DNA of 6,300 bases from Deltaproteobacteria bacterium. GTDB taxonomy: Bacteria; Desulfobacterota; DSM-4660; Desulfatiglandales; Desulfatiglandaceae. This document shows positions 1 to 5,109 of this stretch, one piece after another (position 1 is the stretch's first letter; every line of letters starts with the position of its first letter). The stretch covers positions 1 through 6,300 of the forward strand of contig JAGHDR010000041.1 in the NCBI GenBank assembly GCA_021159825.1, in the 5' to 3' direction. A program made the translations under genes and the position numbers. A model generated the notes under the pieces. That model was not told the origin of the DNA. It saw nothing but the letters and a program-made list of their open reading frames with translations, and ran no database searches.

Positions 1-1
1 G

Positions 2-112
2 TACCCCGCCCTTTCCCGGTTTGAAAAGGAAAAAACTCACCTGGCATTAAGCGACATCAGGGAATCCATCGACGAACTGGTTTACTACCGCAAAAACGTT
101 TTTCTCCCCTGA
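2..112 (+). CDS. C-terminal fragment of an unidentified protein
   Basis: An open frame enters from the left edge and gives 36 residues before a TGA at 110-112. The fragment is hydrophilic to amphipathic, with alternating charged and Leu/Ile residues (…[19 protein letters not shown]), as expected for a C-terminal helix ending in a short tail. The other two (+) frames stop earlier in this stretch. I do not recognise the family and the N-terminus lies outside the window. It is followed by about 170 bases with no coding signal before the arsR promoter, so it is probably the last gene of its own unit. No convincing hairpin plus T-run terminator follows it. An open stretch this short could arise by chance, hence the moderate confidence. 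Confidence 0.55.
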   Translation, partial: YPALSRFEKEKTHLALSDIRESIDELVYYRKNVFLP

Positions 113-142
113 AAAGCGCCTCACACCAAGTTAATCCAGTAT

Positions 143-155
143 GAGGTTGTACCTC
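143..155. repeat. Small perfect inverted repeat GAGGT-TGT-ACCTC
   Basis: Five-base arms (143-147 and 151-155) separated by three bases. As RNA it would be a tight hairpin, but no T-run follows, so it is not a convincing terminator for the gene ending at 112. It could be a small protein-binding site or chance. Confidence 0.3.
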
Positions 156-185
156 GGTAAGGGACTCTTTATCTGAAAAATCCAA

Positions 186-214
186 CCCCTTTGTGGATAT
201 CTATCACATAGGGG
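186..214. repeat. 29-bp imperfect palindrome upstream of arsR
   Basis: Arms CCCCTTTGTG (186-195) and CACATAGGGG (205-214) are complementary at 9 of 10 positions, around a 9-base centre that contains GATATC. The inner part (TGTG at 192-195, CACA at 205-208) recalls the half-sites of CRP-family operators, but the centre is one base longer than in the classical site. It lies about 72 bp upstream of the arsR -35 box, a position suited to an activator or upstream operator. Alternatively it is a hairpin at the end of the preceding transcript, although no T-run follows on the (+) strand. The symmetry is seen directly; the function is inferred. Confidence 0.5.
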
Positions 215-272
215 AACAATTCTGCAACGTTCAGATTATCCTTTCAAGCTTTTTTAAGGAACGCTTATTGGC

Positions 273-299
273 CGTCAGAAAAATCTTGACAGTCTGACG
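273..299. promoter_or_regulatory. Inverted repeat flanking the arsR -35 box (candidate operator)
   Basis: Perfect seven-base arms CGTCAGA (273-279) and TCTGACG (293-299) are separated by 13 bases. The -35 hexamer TTGACA (286-291) sits between the arms. A dimeric repressor bound here would block RNA polymerase. The geometry fits autoregulation by ArsR or control by another dimeric regulator, but nothing in the sequence says which protein binds. Confidence 0.45.
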
Positions 300-314
300 C
301 AATGGCATTATATT
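286..314 (+). promoter_or_regulatory. Sigma70-type promoter of arsR
   Basis: A perfect -35 TTGACA (286-291) and a -10 TATATT (309-314, five of six consensus bases) are separated by exactly 17 bases. Transcription would start near 321, leaving a leader of about 20 bases before the arsR ATG at 340. Strong, near-consensus promoters are typical of genes held off by a repressor, which fits an autoregulated arsR. Confidence 0.8.
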
Positions 315-327
315 CCATAAATAGAAT
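312..327. promoter_or_regulatory. Inverted repeat over the -10/start region (candidate ArsR operator)
   Basis: ATTC (312-315) and GAAT (324-327) form an inverted repeat with an 8-base AT-rich centre; six of the eight position pairs are complementary. It overlaps the -10 box and the predicted transcription start, the usual place for ArsR/SmtB-family operators, which are AT-rich imperfect palindromes. The assignment to ArsR is inferred from position and composition. Confidence 0.45.
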
Positions 328-339
328 TCAGGAGCTGAT

Positions 340-684
340 ATGAAAAAATTCACCGAAGTCATGAAAGCAATATCCGACCCCAACAGGGTCAAAATTTTGA
401 AAATACTGCAGCACTGCTCTATGTGCGTATGCGAACTTCGGGAAGCCCTTCAGGTGTCCCAGCCCACCGTTAGCAAGCATCTCAAAATATTGGAAAGAGC
501 GGGACTGGTTAATAGTAAGAAGGACGGCTTGTGGGTTGATTACTTTCTCGCTGACGGCAGTGAAAGTCCTTATGCGGGCTCCCTTCTGGGGAACCTTCGC
601 CACTGGATGGAAAACGATGCTGAAGTTTCCCGTCTGGTTAATCGGCTTCCCTTTATCAACAGAGAAGAGATCTGCAAACGATAA
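340..684 (+). CDS. arsR: ArsR/SmtB-family metal(loid)-responsive repressor
   Basis: A 114-residue winged-helix protein, the usual length for this family. The N-terminus (KAISDPNRVKILKIL, residues 9-23) is the classic ArsR opening. Residues 26-33 read CSMCVCEL, placing Cys26, Cys29 and Cys31 at the site corresponding to the ELCVCDL metal-binding helix of ArsR/CadC. Such thiol triads bind As(III) or Sb(III) and release DNA. The recognition helix is about residues 40-51 (SQPTVSKHLKIL), followed by the beta-wing around 54-70. A fourth Cys lies near the C-terminus (112). AGGAG (330-334) sits five bases before the ATG, and a strong promoter overlapped by inverted repeats lies just upstream, so autorepression is likely. 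The downstream thioredoxin gene lies 80 bases away on the same strand. Family and DNA-binding role are clear; the exact inducer (arsenite, antimonite or another soft metal) is inferred from the cysteines. Confidence 0.93.
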   Translation: MKKFTEVMKAISDPNRVKILKILQHCSMCVCELREALQVSQPTVSKHLKILERAGLVNSKKDGLWVDYFLADGSESPYAGSLLGNLRHWMENDAEVSRLVNRLPFINREEICKR

Positions 685-693
685 AGGATTTTC

Positions 694-722
694 TTGAAAG
701 CGCTATATTGCCAGATTGTTAT
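694..722 (+). promoter_or_regulatory. Possible weak internal promoter before the thioredoxin gene
   Basis: TTGAAA (694-699) and TGTTAT (717-722) are separated by 17 bases within the arsR-thioredoxin gap. The -35 matches five of six consensus bases, the -10 only four. It could give some expression independent of the arsR promoter, but co-transcription from that promoter is equally compatible. Confidence 0.25.
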
Positions 723-764
723 TCATGTATTAAGCTCCAAGCCAAAGAAGAAAGGAATGAAACC

Positions 765-998
765 ATGGAAATTAAAGTACTGGGGCCGGGATGCCCTAAA
801 TGTGAAGAAACTGAAAAGCGGGTAAAGGCGGCCATTGCCGAAGCAGGGGTTAACGCTTCAGTGGACAAGGTCAAGGACATTATGGAAATCGCCAAAAATG
901 GTGTTTTCATGACCCCGGCCGTGGTGGTGGATGGGGAGGTGAAATCCGTGGGCAAAGTCCCTTCAAAGGAACAAATCAAAGGCTGGATAAATCAATAA
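765..998 (+). CDS. Small thioredoxin-fold redox protein (CPKC motif)
   Basis: A 77-residue protein of the mini-thioredoxin/glutaredoxin-like family often annotated 'thioredoxin family protein' or 'redox-active disulfide protein 2' (MTH895/TM0996 type). The redox centre is Cys10-Pro-Lys-Cys13 after beta-strand 1 (EIKVLGPG), and the cis-proline motif is Thr50-Pro51 before the VVVDG strand. These two elements form the active site, and there are no other cysteines. The ATG at 765 is preferred because AAAGGAA (751-757) lies at proper spacing and the protein then begins directly with beta-strand 1. An in-frame TTG at 708 would add a 19-residue tail without a ribosome site. In other genomes this family commonly accompanies ArsR regulators and membrane permeases in metal(loid) resistance clusters. 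Here it follows arsR but no permease follows it. It probably handles thiol/disulfide exchange in the cytoplasm; the partner is unknown. Confidence 0.88.
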   Translation: MEIKVLGPGCPKCEETEKRVKAAIAEAGVNASVDKVKDIMEIAKNGVFMTPAVVVDGEVKSVGKVPSKEQIKGWINQ

Positions 999-1000
999 AA

Positions 1001-1081
1001 AATAAGGAGGTCAATACCATGTCAGACGCACGTCTTTTGACGGTAGTGTTTCTGACACACGTAAATCTTCAACAACGCTGA
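1001..1081 (+). pseudogene. Strong ribosome site followed by a 20-codon ORF; probable truncated gene start or micro-ORF
   Basis: AAGGAGG (1004-1010) is a near-perfect Shine-Dalgarno sequence placed eight bases before an ATG at 1019, and it begins six bases after the thioredoxin stop codon. This is the expected layout for a third gene of the operon. However, the frame reads only MSDARLLTVVFLTHVNLQQR before TGA at 1079-1081. Either the gene was disrupted by deletion or frameshift, or this is a genuine micropeptide. I see no homology I can name. The +1 frame is open from about 1006 to 1201, but its translation does not look like a protein family I recognise and it lacks a start at the ribosome site. 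Confidence 0.4.
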
Positions 1082-1088
1082 CGGGAAA

Positions 1089-1184
1089 ATGGAACGTAAA
1101 AGCCTACCACCGAAAACCATTTGTTACTGTTTCAGCTATGGTAATGAAGAATGGGAGACAATCGCTCTGGGGGGCTGGAAATGA
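1089..1184 (+). pseudogene. 31-codon fragment with a CYCF iron-sulfur-like motif
   Basis: The frame starting at ATG 1089 gives 31 residues, including PPKTICYCFSYGNEEW, and ends in TGA at 1182-1184. The 'CYCFxY' core preceded by a proline/lysine segment resembles the C-terminal [2Fe-2S]-type motif of CopZ-like metallochaperones and related small proteins (typically CYCFGYT followed by acidic residues). The fragment lacks the rest of such a domain, so it is more likely a remnant than a working gene. There is no clear Shine-Dalgarno sequence ahead of it. The resemblance rests on a short motif and could be coincidence. The rest of the gap down to 1202 holds only two small hairpins (1182-1194 and 1198-1210) without T-runs. 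Confidence 0.3.
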
Positions 1185-1201
1185 GGTCGCCTCAAATCTG
1201 C

Positions 1202-2593
1202 CTACGGCAGCTTGACAACAAAGGTGGACCCTTCCTTCAATCGGCTGTTCACATAAACCGTGCCCCCATGGGCCTCCACAATGGCTTTTACAAAACTGAG
1301 CCCGAGCCCCAAACCGCGTTTGGAGCGGCTGAGATCGCCGCGATACAATCGTTCCCAGATTCTGAGCATCTCGTTTTCAGCAATACCCATGCCTTCATCG
1401 GACACGGATATCACAACGTTTGGACCTTCGGCAGTGGCATCAATCTTGACTTTACCGCCTTTACCGCCGTATTTTAAAGCATTGTCCAACAGGTTCGCCA
1501 GAACCTGCTGCAGGCGGGTTCGGTCCGCAGTTACCATGAGTGTTTCATTTAAATTCAGGGCCACTTCCGTATCCTGCTCTTCCGCCACAATCTCATAGAG
1601 GTCCACCACGTCGCGGATCATATCAGAAACGGAGAGCAGGGTTTTGTTCAATCGCATGGCGCCGGTTTCCGCTTCCGCCACATCCATCAGGGTATTGAGC
1701 ATGGTCAGCACCCGCTCTGATTCTTCCATGCAGTCGCCCAGCGCTTCACGGCAGGCTTCACGGTTTCGAGCATCCTGAAGAGCGAATTCCGCCACGCCCC
1801 TGAGGCGCGTCATGGGGGTCCGCAAATCGTGGGCCACATTGTCCAAGGAATTGTGCATGGCCTGAATCAGCAGGTCGTTCTTGTTCAGCATTTGATTGAA
1901 CAGACCCACCAGTTCATCCATTTCACCTCTTTCCCGGCGAACCGGTACACGTAGGCTCATTTCCCCGGTCTTCAGGATATTTTTGACGGTCTCAATCAGG
2001 TTCCGGATCGGTTTCATGGCACGAAAGGTCACCATGCTCCCACCGATAATGCCCAGCAGAAGAATTGGAATCATGAAAATGAGGAAAACGGTCCTGAAAT
2101 AGGAGAGAAACTCCCGGCTTCGGGCTGAGCTCTTCCCGACCTGAAGCGTGATGCCACCGGGCAGCGATGCCATGCCCACTGTCCAGACGCCCTTTTCAGC
2201 GGATTCATCGAGGAACAGCCGGAAATCCTTCTTCCCAGGCTGAAGCACCCTCAAACGGCGCGGATCCAGACCTTCAAACCCCGGAGGAAATTTCAAGAAG
2301 AGCACCTGGTTCAACGGTCCCACAATGCGAACAAAAAAAATATCACCTTCAGGGTTGGCCTGTTCATCAAAGCGCGCCTTGAGTGCTCGAATCCCTCCTT
2401 CCCCATACCAGGCCCGGTATTCCAGGATTCGGTCCTCTACGATCTCCTTTTCACGCTGTTCAACCAGGTTGCCGATCAGATAATAGGCCACCAGGAACAG
2501 CCCGCCCGAGGCGATGACAAAAAAGAGCGCATAGAGCACGCTCAATTTGAGACTGAAGGTCAGGCCGACCTTGCTACTGCTCTTTGAGGACAT
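1202..2593 (-). CDS. Membrane sensor histidine kinase (CusS-like architecture)
   Basis: A 463-residue inner-membrane kinase. In order: a basic cytoplasmic N-terminus; transmembrane segment about 18-40; periplasmic sensor about 41-165; transmembrane segment about 166-190; HAMP linker about 191-243; HisKA dimerisation helix with phospho-acceptor His255 in NVAHDLRTPMTRLRG; and a HATPase domain with N box NLLDNALKY (367-375), G1 box DEGMGI (399-404) and G2 box GLGLGLSFVKAI (427-438). All catalytic motifs are intact. The layout matches CusS/heavy-metal sensor kinases, which autophosphorylate and pass phosphate to an OmpR-type regulator. However, the periplasmic loop contains no Cys or His and only one Met, so the ligand cannot be deduced and metal sensing is unproven. 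Its ATG lies within the end of the response-regulator gene (20-base overlap), indicating translational coupling. It converges on the arsR cluster. Confidence 0.93.
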   Translation of the reverse strand: MSSKSSSKVGLTFSLKLSVLYALFFVIASGGLFLVAYYLIGNLVEQREKEIVEDRILEYRAWYGEGGIRALKARFDEQANPEGDIFFVRIVGPLNQVLFLKFPPGFEGLDPRRLRVLQPGKKDFRLFLDESAEKGVWTVGMASLPGGITLQVGKSSARSREFLSYFRTVFLIFMIPILLLGIIGGSMVTFRAMKPIRNLIETVKNILKTGEMSLRVPVRRERGEMDELVGLFNQMLNKNDLLIQAMHNSLDNVAHDLRTPMTRLRGVAEFALQDARNREACREALGDCMEESERVLTMLNTLMDVAEAETGAMRLNKTLLSVSDMIRDVVDLYEIVAEEQDTEVALNLNETLMVTADRTRLQQVLANLLDNALKYGGKGGKVKIDATAEGPNVVISVSDEGMGIAENEMLRIWERLYRGDLSRSKRGLGLGLSFVKAIVEAHGGTVYVNSRLKEGSTFVVKLP

Positions 2594-3245
2594 AACCCAT
2601 CCCGCGCACCGTGTGGATCAACTTTTTATCAAAATCCTTGTCGATTTTGTTCCGCACGCGACAGACCAGCACATCCACCACATTGGTCTGAGGATCAAAG
2701 CTGTAATCGTAGACATGCTCCAGGATGGATGTCTTGGAAACAATGCGGCCCTTGTTGCGAACCAGATGTTCCAACAGAGCAAACTCGCGGGAAGGAAGGC
2801 TGATTTCCTCTTTTCCCCGTTCCACCTCCCTTGTCAGAAGATCGAGTGTCAGGTCCCCGGCATGAAGTGTGGACGGTTCCGCCACCCGGGTTGATCTGCG
2901 AATGAGGGCATGAACGCGGGCCAGGAGTTCGGAGAATGAAAACGGTTTGGTCATGTAGTCATCCCCACCGGTCTGCAGGCCCTTGACCCGATCATCCACT
3001 GAGCGTTTTGCGCTGAGAATAATCACCGGAATCGTAATCTTTTTCTGACGAAGCCGCTCGAGGGACAACCCGTCAATCCCCGGCAACATGATATCCACCA
3101 CGGCCGCATCATAGGGTTCGGTCTCCCCCAGGTGAAGACCGTCCACACCGTCAAGGGCCACATCCACCGCAAATCCCGCCTCTTTCAAACCATTTGAAAT
3201 AAAGGATGCGATTTTGTGATCATCTTCGACAACCAGGATTCTCAT
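2574..3245 (-). CDS. OmpR/PhoB-family response regulator (CusR/CopR-like)
   Basis: A 223-residue two-domain regulator, the normal length for the OmpR family. The receiver domain (about 1-115) has the acidic pocket Glu7-Asp8-Asp9, phospho-acceptor Asp51 (VVDIMLPGIDG), Ser78 at the switch position and Lys100 in KPFSFSELLARV. The C-terminal winged-helix DNA-binding domain (about 125-223) has the family signatures LPSREFALLEHLVRN and NVVDVLVCRVRNKID and ends in HTVRGMGYVL. Phosphorylation by the overlapping kinase gene should drive DNA binding. The start at 3245 fits the family N-terminus (MRILVVEDD); the ribosome site is only a weak AGAG. Upstream, only the csp terminator separates it from the cold shock gene, with no obvious promoter of its own. 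Similarity to CusR-type regulators is by architecture; the target genes are not visible here. Confidence 0.94.
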   Translation of the reverse strand: MRILVVEDDHKIASFISNGLKEAGFAVDVALDGVDGLHLGETEPYDAAVVDIMLPGIDGLSLERLRQKKITIPVIILSAKRSVDDRVKGLQTGGDDYMTKPFSFSELLARVHALIRRSTRVAEPSTLHAGDLTLDLLTREVERGKEEISLPSREFALLEHLVRNKGRIVSKTSILEHVYDYSFDPQTNVVDVLVCRVRNKIDKDFDKKLIHTVRGMGYVLKEQ

Positions 3246-3259
3246 GATGTAATTTCTCT

Positions 3260-3304
3260 AAAAAATAAAAAAAGGGCGCTCCCCCGACTCCACGAAGAGC
3301 GCCC
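3260..3304 (-). terminator. Rho-independent terminator of the cold shock gene
   Basis: Read on the (-) strand, GGGCGCTC (3304-3297) and GAGCGCCC (3281-3274) form a perfect 8-bp GC-rich stem around a 15-base loop. A T-rich tract of 14 bases, interrupted once, follows immediately (3273-3260). It begins 32 bases after the csp stop codon. It ends only about 14 bases before the response-regulator start codon. On the (+) strand no T-run follows the hairpin, so it is directional. Confidence 0.9.
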
Positions 3305-3335
3305 CTGATGATCAAAAAAAATAGTTCAGGTTATG

Positions 3336-3536
3336 TTATGCTACCTTAACATTTGCAGCAGCGGGACCTTTCTGTCCCTGCTCAATGTCAAAGGTGACCT
3401 GATCTCCCTCGTTAAGGGACTTAAACCCTTCCATGACGATTGCAGAATGATGAACAAACACATCCGCACCGTCTTCCTGCTCGATAAAACCAAACCCTTT
3501 TTGATCGCTGAACCACTTCACAGTTCCATTAGCCAT
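3336..3536 (-). CDS. CspA-family cold shock protein
   Basis: A 66-residue single cold-shock domain, the standard size. It opens [18 protein letters not shown], with aromatic Trp8 and RNP1 KGFGFI (13-18), followed by RNP2 VFVHH (26-30). These surface aromatic and basic residues bind single-stranded RNA and DNA and melt secondary structure in mRNA. The ATG at 3536 is chosen because the family starts here and GGAG lies about nine bases upstream; upstream in-frame codons would add an unrelated tail. It is followed by a strong terminator and preceded by a leader of roughly 120 bases and a promoter-like sequence, so it is probably a single-gene transcript. Whether it is cold-induced or constitutive cannot be told from sequence, since many csp paralogues are not cold-regulated. 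Confidence 0.96.
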   Translation of the reverse strand: MANGTVKWFSDQKGFGFIEQEDGADVFVHHSAIVMEGFKSLNEGDQVTFDIEQGQKGPAAANVKVA

Positions 3537-3607
3537 AGTGACATCTCCTTTTCCTTCTGAATAAATCCACACTACCATACTTGCGGCTGCCACTTTGAAA
3601 ATGGAAT

Positions 3608-3623
3608 TTCGTTCGATAACGAA
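3608..3623 (-). other. Hairpin in the csp 5' leader
   Basis: A perfect 6-bp inverted repeat with a 4-base loop (TTCGTT / AACGAA on either strand) lies about 70 bases upstream of the csp start codon, inside the inferred untranslated leader. Long structured leaders in cspA-type mRNAs control stability and translation with temperature. This hairpin is a candidate for such an element, or it could be a DNA-binding palindrome. Confidence 0.35.
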
Positions 3624-3663
3624 GCCAGACACGAGCTAGGGGCGGAAAATTAATAGTGGGTGG

Positions 3664-3691
3664 AACTTAGCATGATTTAAGAAAAAATCAA
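3664..3691 (-). promoter_or_regulatory. Candidate csp promoter
   Basis: On the (-) strand, TTGATT (3691-3686) and an extended -10 TGCTAAGTT (the hexamer TAAGTT at 3669-3664 preceded by TGC) are separated by 16 bases in an AT-rich region. A start near 3657 would give a leader of about 120 bases. The -10 hexamer is a weak match but the TGn extension supports it. The rest of 3692-3743 is AT-rich and holds no convincing terminator for the peptidase gene. Confidence 0.45.
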
Positions 3692-3743
3692 GCTTTATTT
3701 AGCCAATTTATAACCTTAATTGCATTTTTTCGTGAATATTTTT

Positions 3744-4994
3744 TCATACCTTACCCCACAGCCCACATAATCGCACAATCACTTCTGCCGCCTTTTCAAA
3801 CGCAACCTCTGGAATCCATTCTGTTTTTGAGTGAACCATCATGGCGCCCGTAAATATATTGGGGGTCGGAACGCCCATAAAACAAAGCCGCGCCCCGTCC
3901 GTCCCACCTCGAATGGGATTCTCCCGGACGTCAATACCCGAGGCCTTGATGGCTGTTTTGGCCTTATCCGCCACTTCCGGATACCGGCGCAGAACCTCCT
4001 TCATGTTCTTGTATTGATCTCTGGCCCTGACATTGATTTCCAGCCCAACATAACGCAGTTCAAATATCCGTGACAGTTGTTTCAGGGTGTCCATTCGGCG
4101 ATTATTTTCAGCTCGATCAAAATCCCGAATAATCAATTTGACCGTTGCAGAATTTTCATCGCCCGTTATTTGGGTCACATGATAGAATCCTTCACGATCC
4201 TCAGTATGTTCGGGGCTTTCCCATTCAGGCAGTGCCGCGATGAAACGGGCTGCCAAAGCCGCAGCATTGATCATTTTATTTTTGGCATACCCGGGATGAA
4301 TATTGTGACCATTGAAAACCAAGTCCAGGCCCCATGCGTCAAAGCATTCTTGTTCAATTTCCCCCATCATGCCCCCATCCATGGTATAGGCAAATTCCCC
4401 CATCCGTTTCATTTGGATGAAATCCGTACCAACACCAATCTCTTCATCAGGGGTGAAAACGATTCGCAGTTCCGGATGGGGCAGTTTTGGAAAAGCTTTA
4501 AAAGCACAAAGAGCCGCCATAATCTCGGCGATACCCGCCTTGTCATCAGCACCCAGAAGTGTCCGTCCATCGCTGACAATGATGGTTTCACCAATGAACT
4601 GCAACAGTTCCGGCGATTCAGAGGCCGTCAGCCGGATTTTTCCAGATCCGGGAAACCGAATATCTCCCCCATCATAATCTTCAATGACCATGGGCTTTAC
4701 GTCAGCGCCTGACTCCGATGGTGAGGTGTCGAGATGGGAACAAAATGTAATGGCGGGTCCGACAAAACCTGTCGAAGGCGGCAGGGAAGCGTAACCATAG
4801 CAATGGGCATCAAGTTCAACATCCGACAACCCCATCTCGATGAGCTCTTCCCTCAACAGCCGACCCAAAACCCATTGCCCTTCCGAAGAGGGATGCATTT
4901 TGGAACCCGGATCGGATTGTGTATTGATCCGCACGTACCTGAGGAAACGCTCCCTTGCCTGCTTCCTCAAGAAATTACTGATTTCTTCATTCAT
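3744..4994 (-). CDS. pepT: Peptidase T (M20B family tripeptide aminopeptidase)
   Basis: A 416-residue cytoplasmic dizinc exopeptidase, close to the roughly 408 residues of E. coli PepT. It removes the N-terminal residue from tripeptides. The metal and catalytic residues of the family can be read in order: His87 and Asp89 in SHLDTSPS, the metal-bridging Asp150 in LLGADDKAGIAEIM, the general base Glu184 with Glu185 in TPDEEIGVG, Asp206 in YTMDGG, and His388 in MMVHSKTEW. The dimerisation (lid) domain about 217-330 includes NGHNIHPGYAKNKMINA. The C-terminal RGGTDGARLCFMGVPTPN (362-379) is the substrate-binding segment. All key residues are present, so it should be active. The start at 4994 is the best in-frame ATG but has no strong Shine-Dalgarno sequence. 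It lies 115 bases after the glycosyltransferase gene on the same strand, and its role is likely peptide recycling unrelated to its neighbours. Confidence 0.95.
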   Translation of the reverse strand: MNEEISNFLRKQARERFLRYVRINTQSDPGSKMHPSSEGQWVLGRLLREELIEMGLSDVELDAHCYGYASLPPSTGFVGPAITFCSHLDTSPSESGADVKPMVIEDYDGGDIRFPGSGKIRLTASESPELLQFIGETIIVSDGRTLLGADDKAGIAEIMAALCAFKAFPKLPHPELRIVFTPDEEIGVGTDFIQMKRMGEFAYTMDGGMMGEIEQECFDAWGLDLVFNGHNIHPGYAKNKMINAAALAARFIAALPEWESPEHTEDREGFYHVTQITGDENSATVKLIIRDFDRAENNRRMDTLKQLSRIFELRYVGLEINVRARDQYKNMKEVLRRYPEVADKAKTAIKASGIDVRENPIRGGTDGARLCFMGVPTPNIFTGAMMVHSKTEWIPEVAFEKAAEVIVRLCGLWGKV

Positions 4995-5109
4995 CTGTTA
5001 TTTTTAAGGTGTGTAATGTTTTCAAGGCAACTATCGGTAACCTTCACGGAATTAACGCGCATGTCAAGTAAAAGATGAAAAAATAAGAACATAAATGGAT
5101 AAAACCCGA
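4995..5109 (-). other. Intergenic region between glycosyltransferase and pepT
   Basis: AT-rich spacer of 115 bases. On the (-) strand it contains a perfect -35-like TTGACA (5063-5058), but no good -10 at 16-18 bases. No hairpin plus T-run terminator for the upstream gene was found. pepT may therefore be transcribed from a weak promoter here or by read-through. Confidence 0.3.

Noticed and set aside
708..764. Upstream TTG start extending the thioredoxin by 19 residues
   Set aside because: No ribosome site precedes it, the extra tail is not family-like, and the ATG at 765 has a good AAAGGAA site.
1006..1201. (+) frame open from about 1006 to 1201 as a hidden gene
   Set aside because: It is out of frame with the strong ribosome site and ATG at 1019, has no good start, and its translation resembles no known domain.
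1182..1210. Two small hairpins (TGAGG-TCG-CCTCA and CTGCC-TAC-GGCAG) as a bidirectional terminator between converging genes
   Set aside because: Stems are only 5 bp and neither is followed by a T-run on either strand; the second overlaps the kinase stop codon.
1151..1477. Long (+) open frames opposite the kinase gene, and similar ones opposite pepT (for example 4077-4712)
   Set aside because: They lie antisense to genes with complete catalytic motifs and their translations show no recognisable domain.
3537..3632. N-terminal extension of the cold shock protein to 3632
   Set aside because: The family begins at MANGTVKWF with a proper GGAG site; the added residues look like translated leader.
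5005..5063. TTGACA upstream of pepT as a full promoter, and TTGCCT/TTAAAA nearer the gene
   Set aside because: The first lacks a -10 at proper spacing; the second would start transcription almost at the ATG. Neither is convincing.
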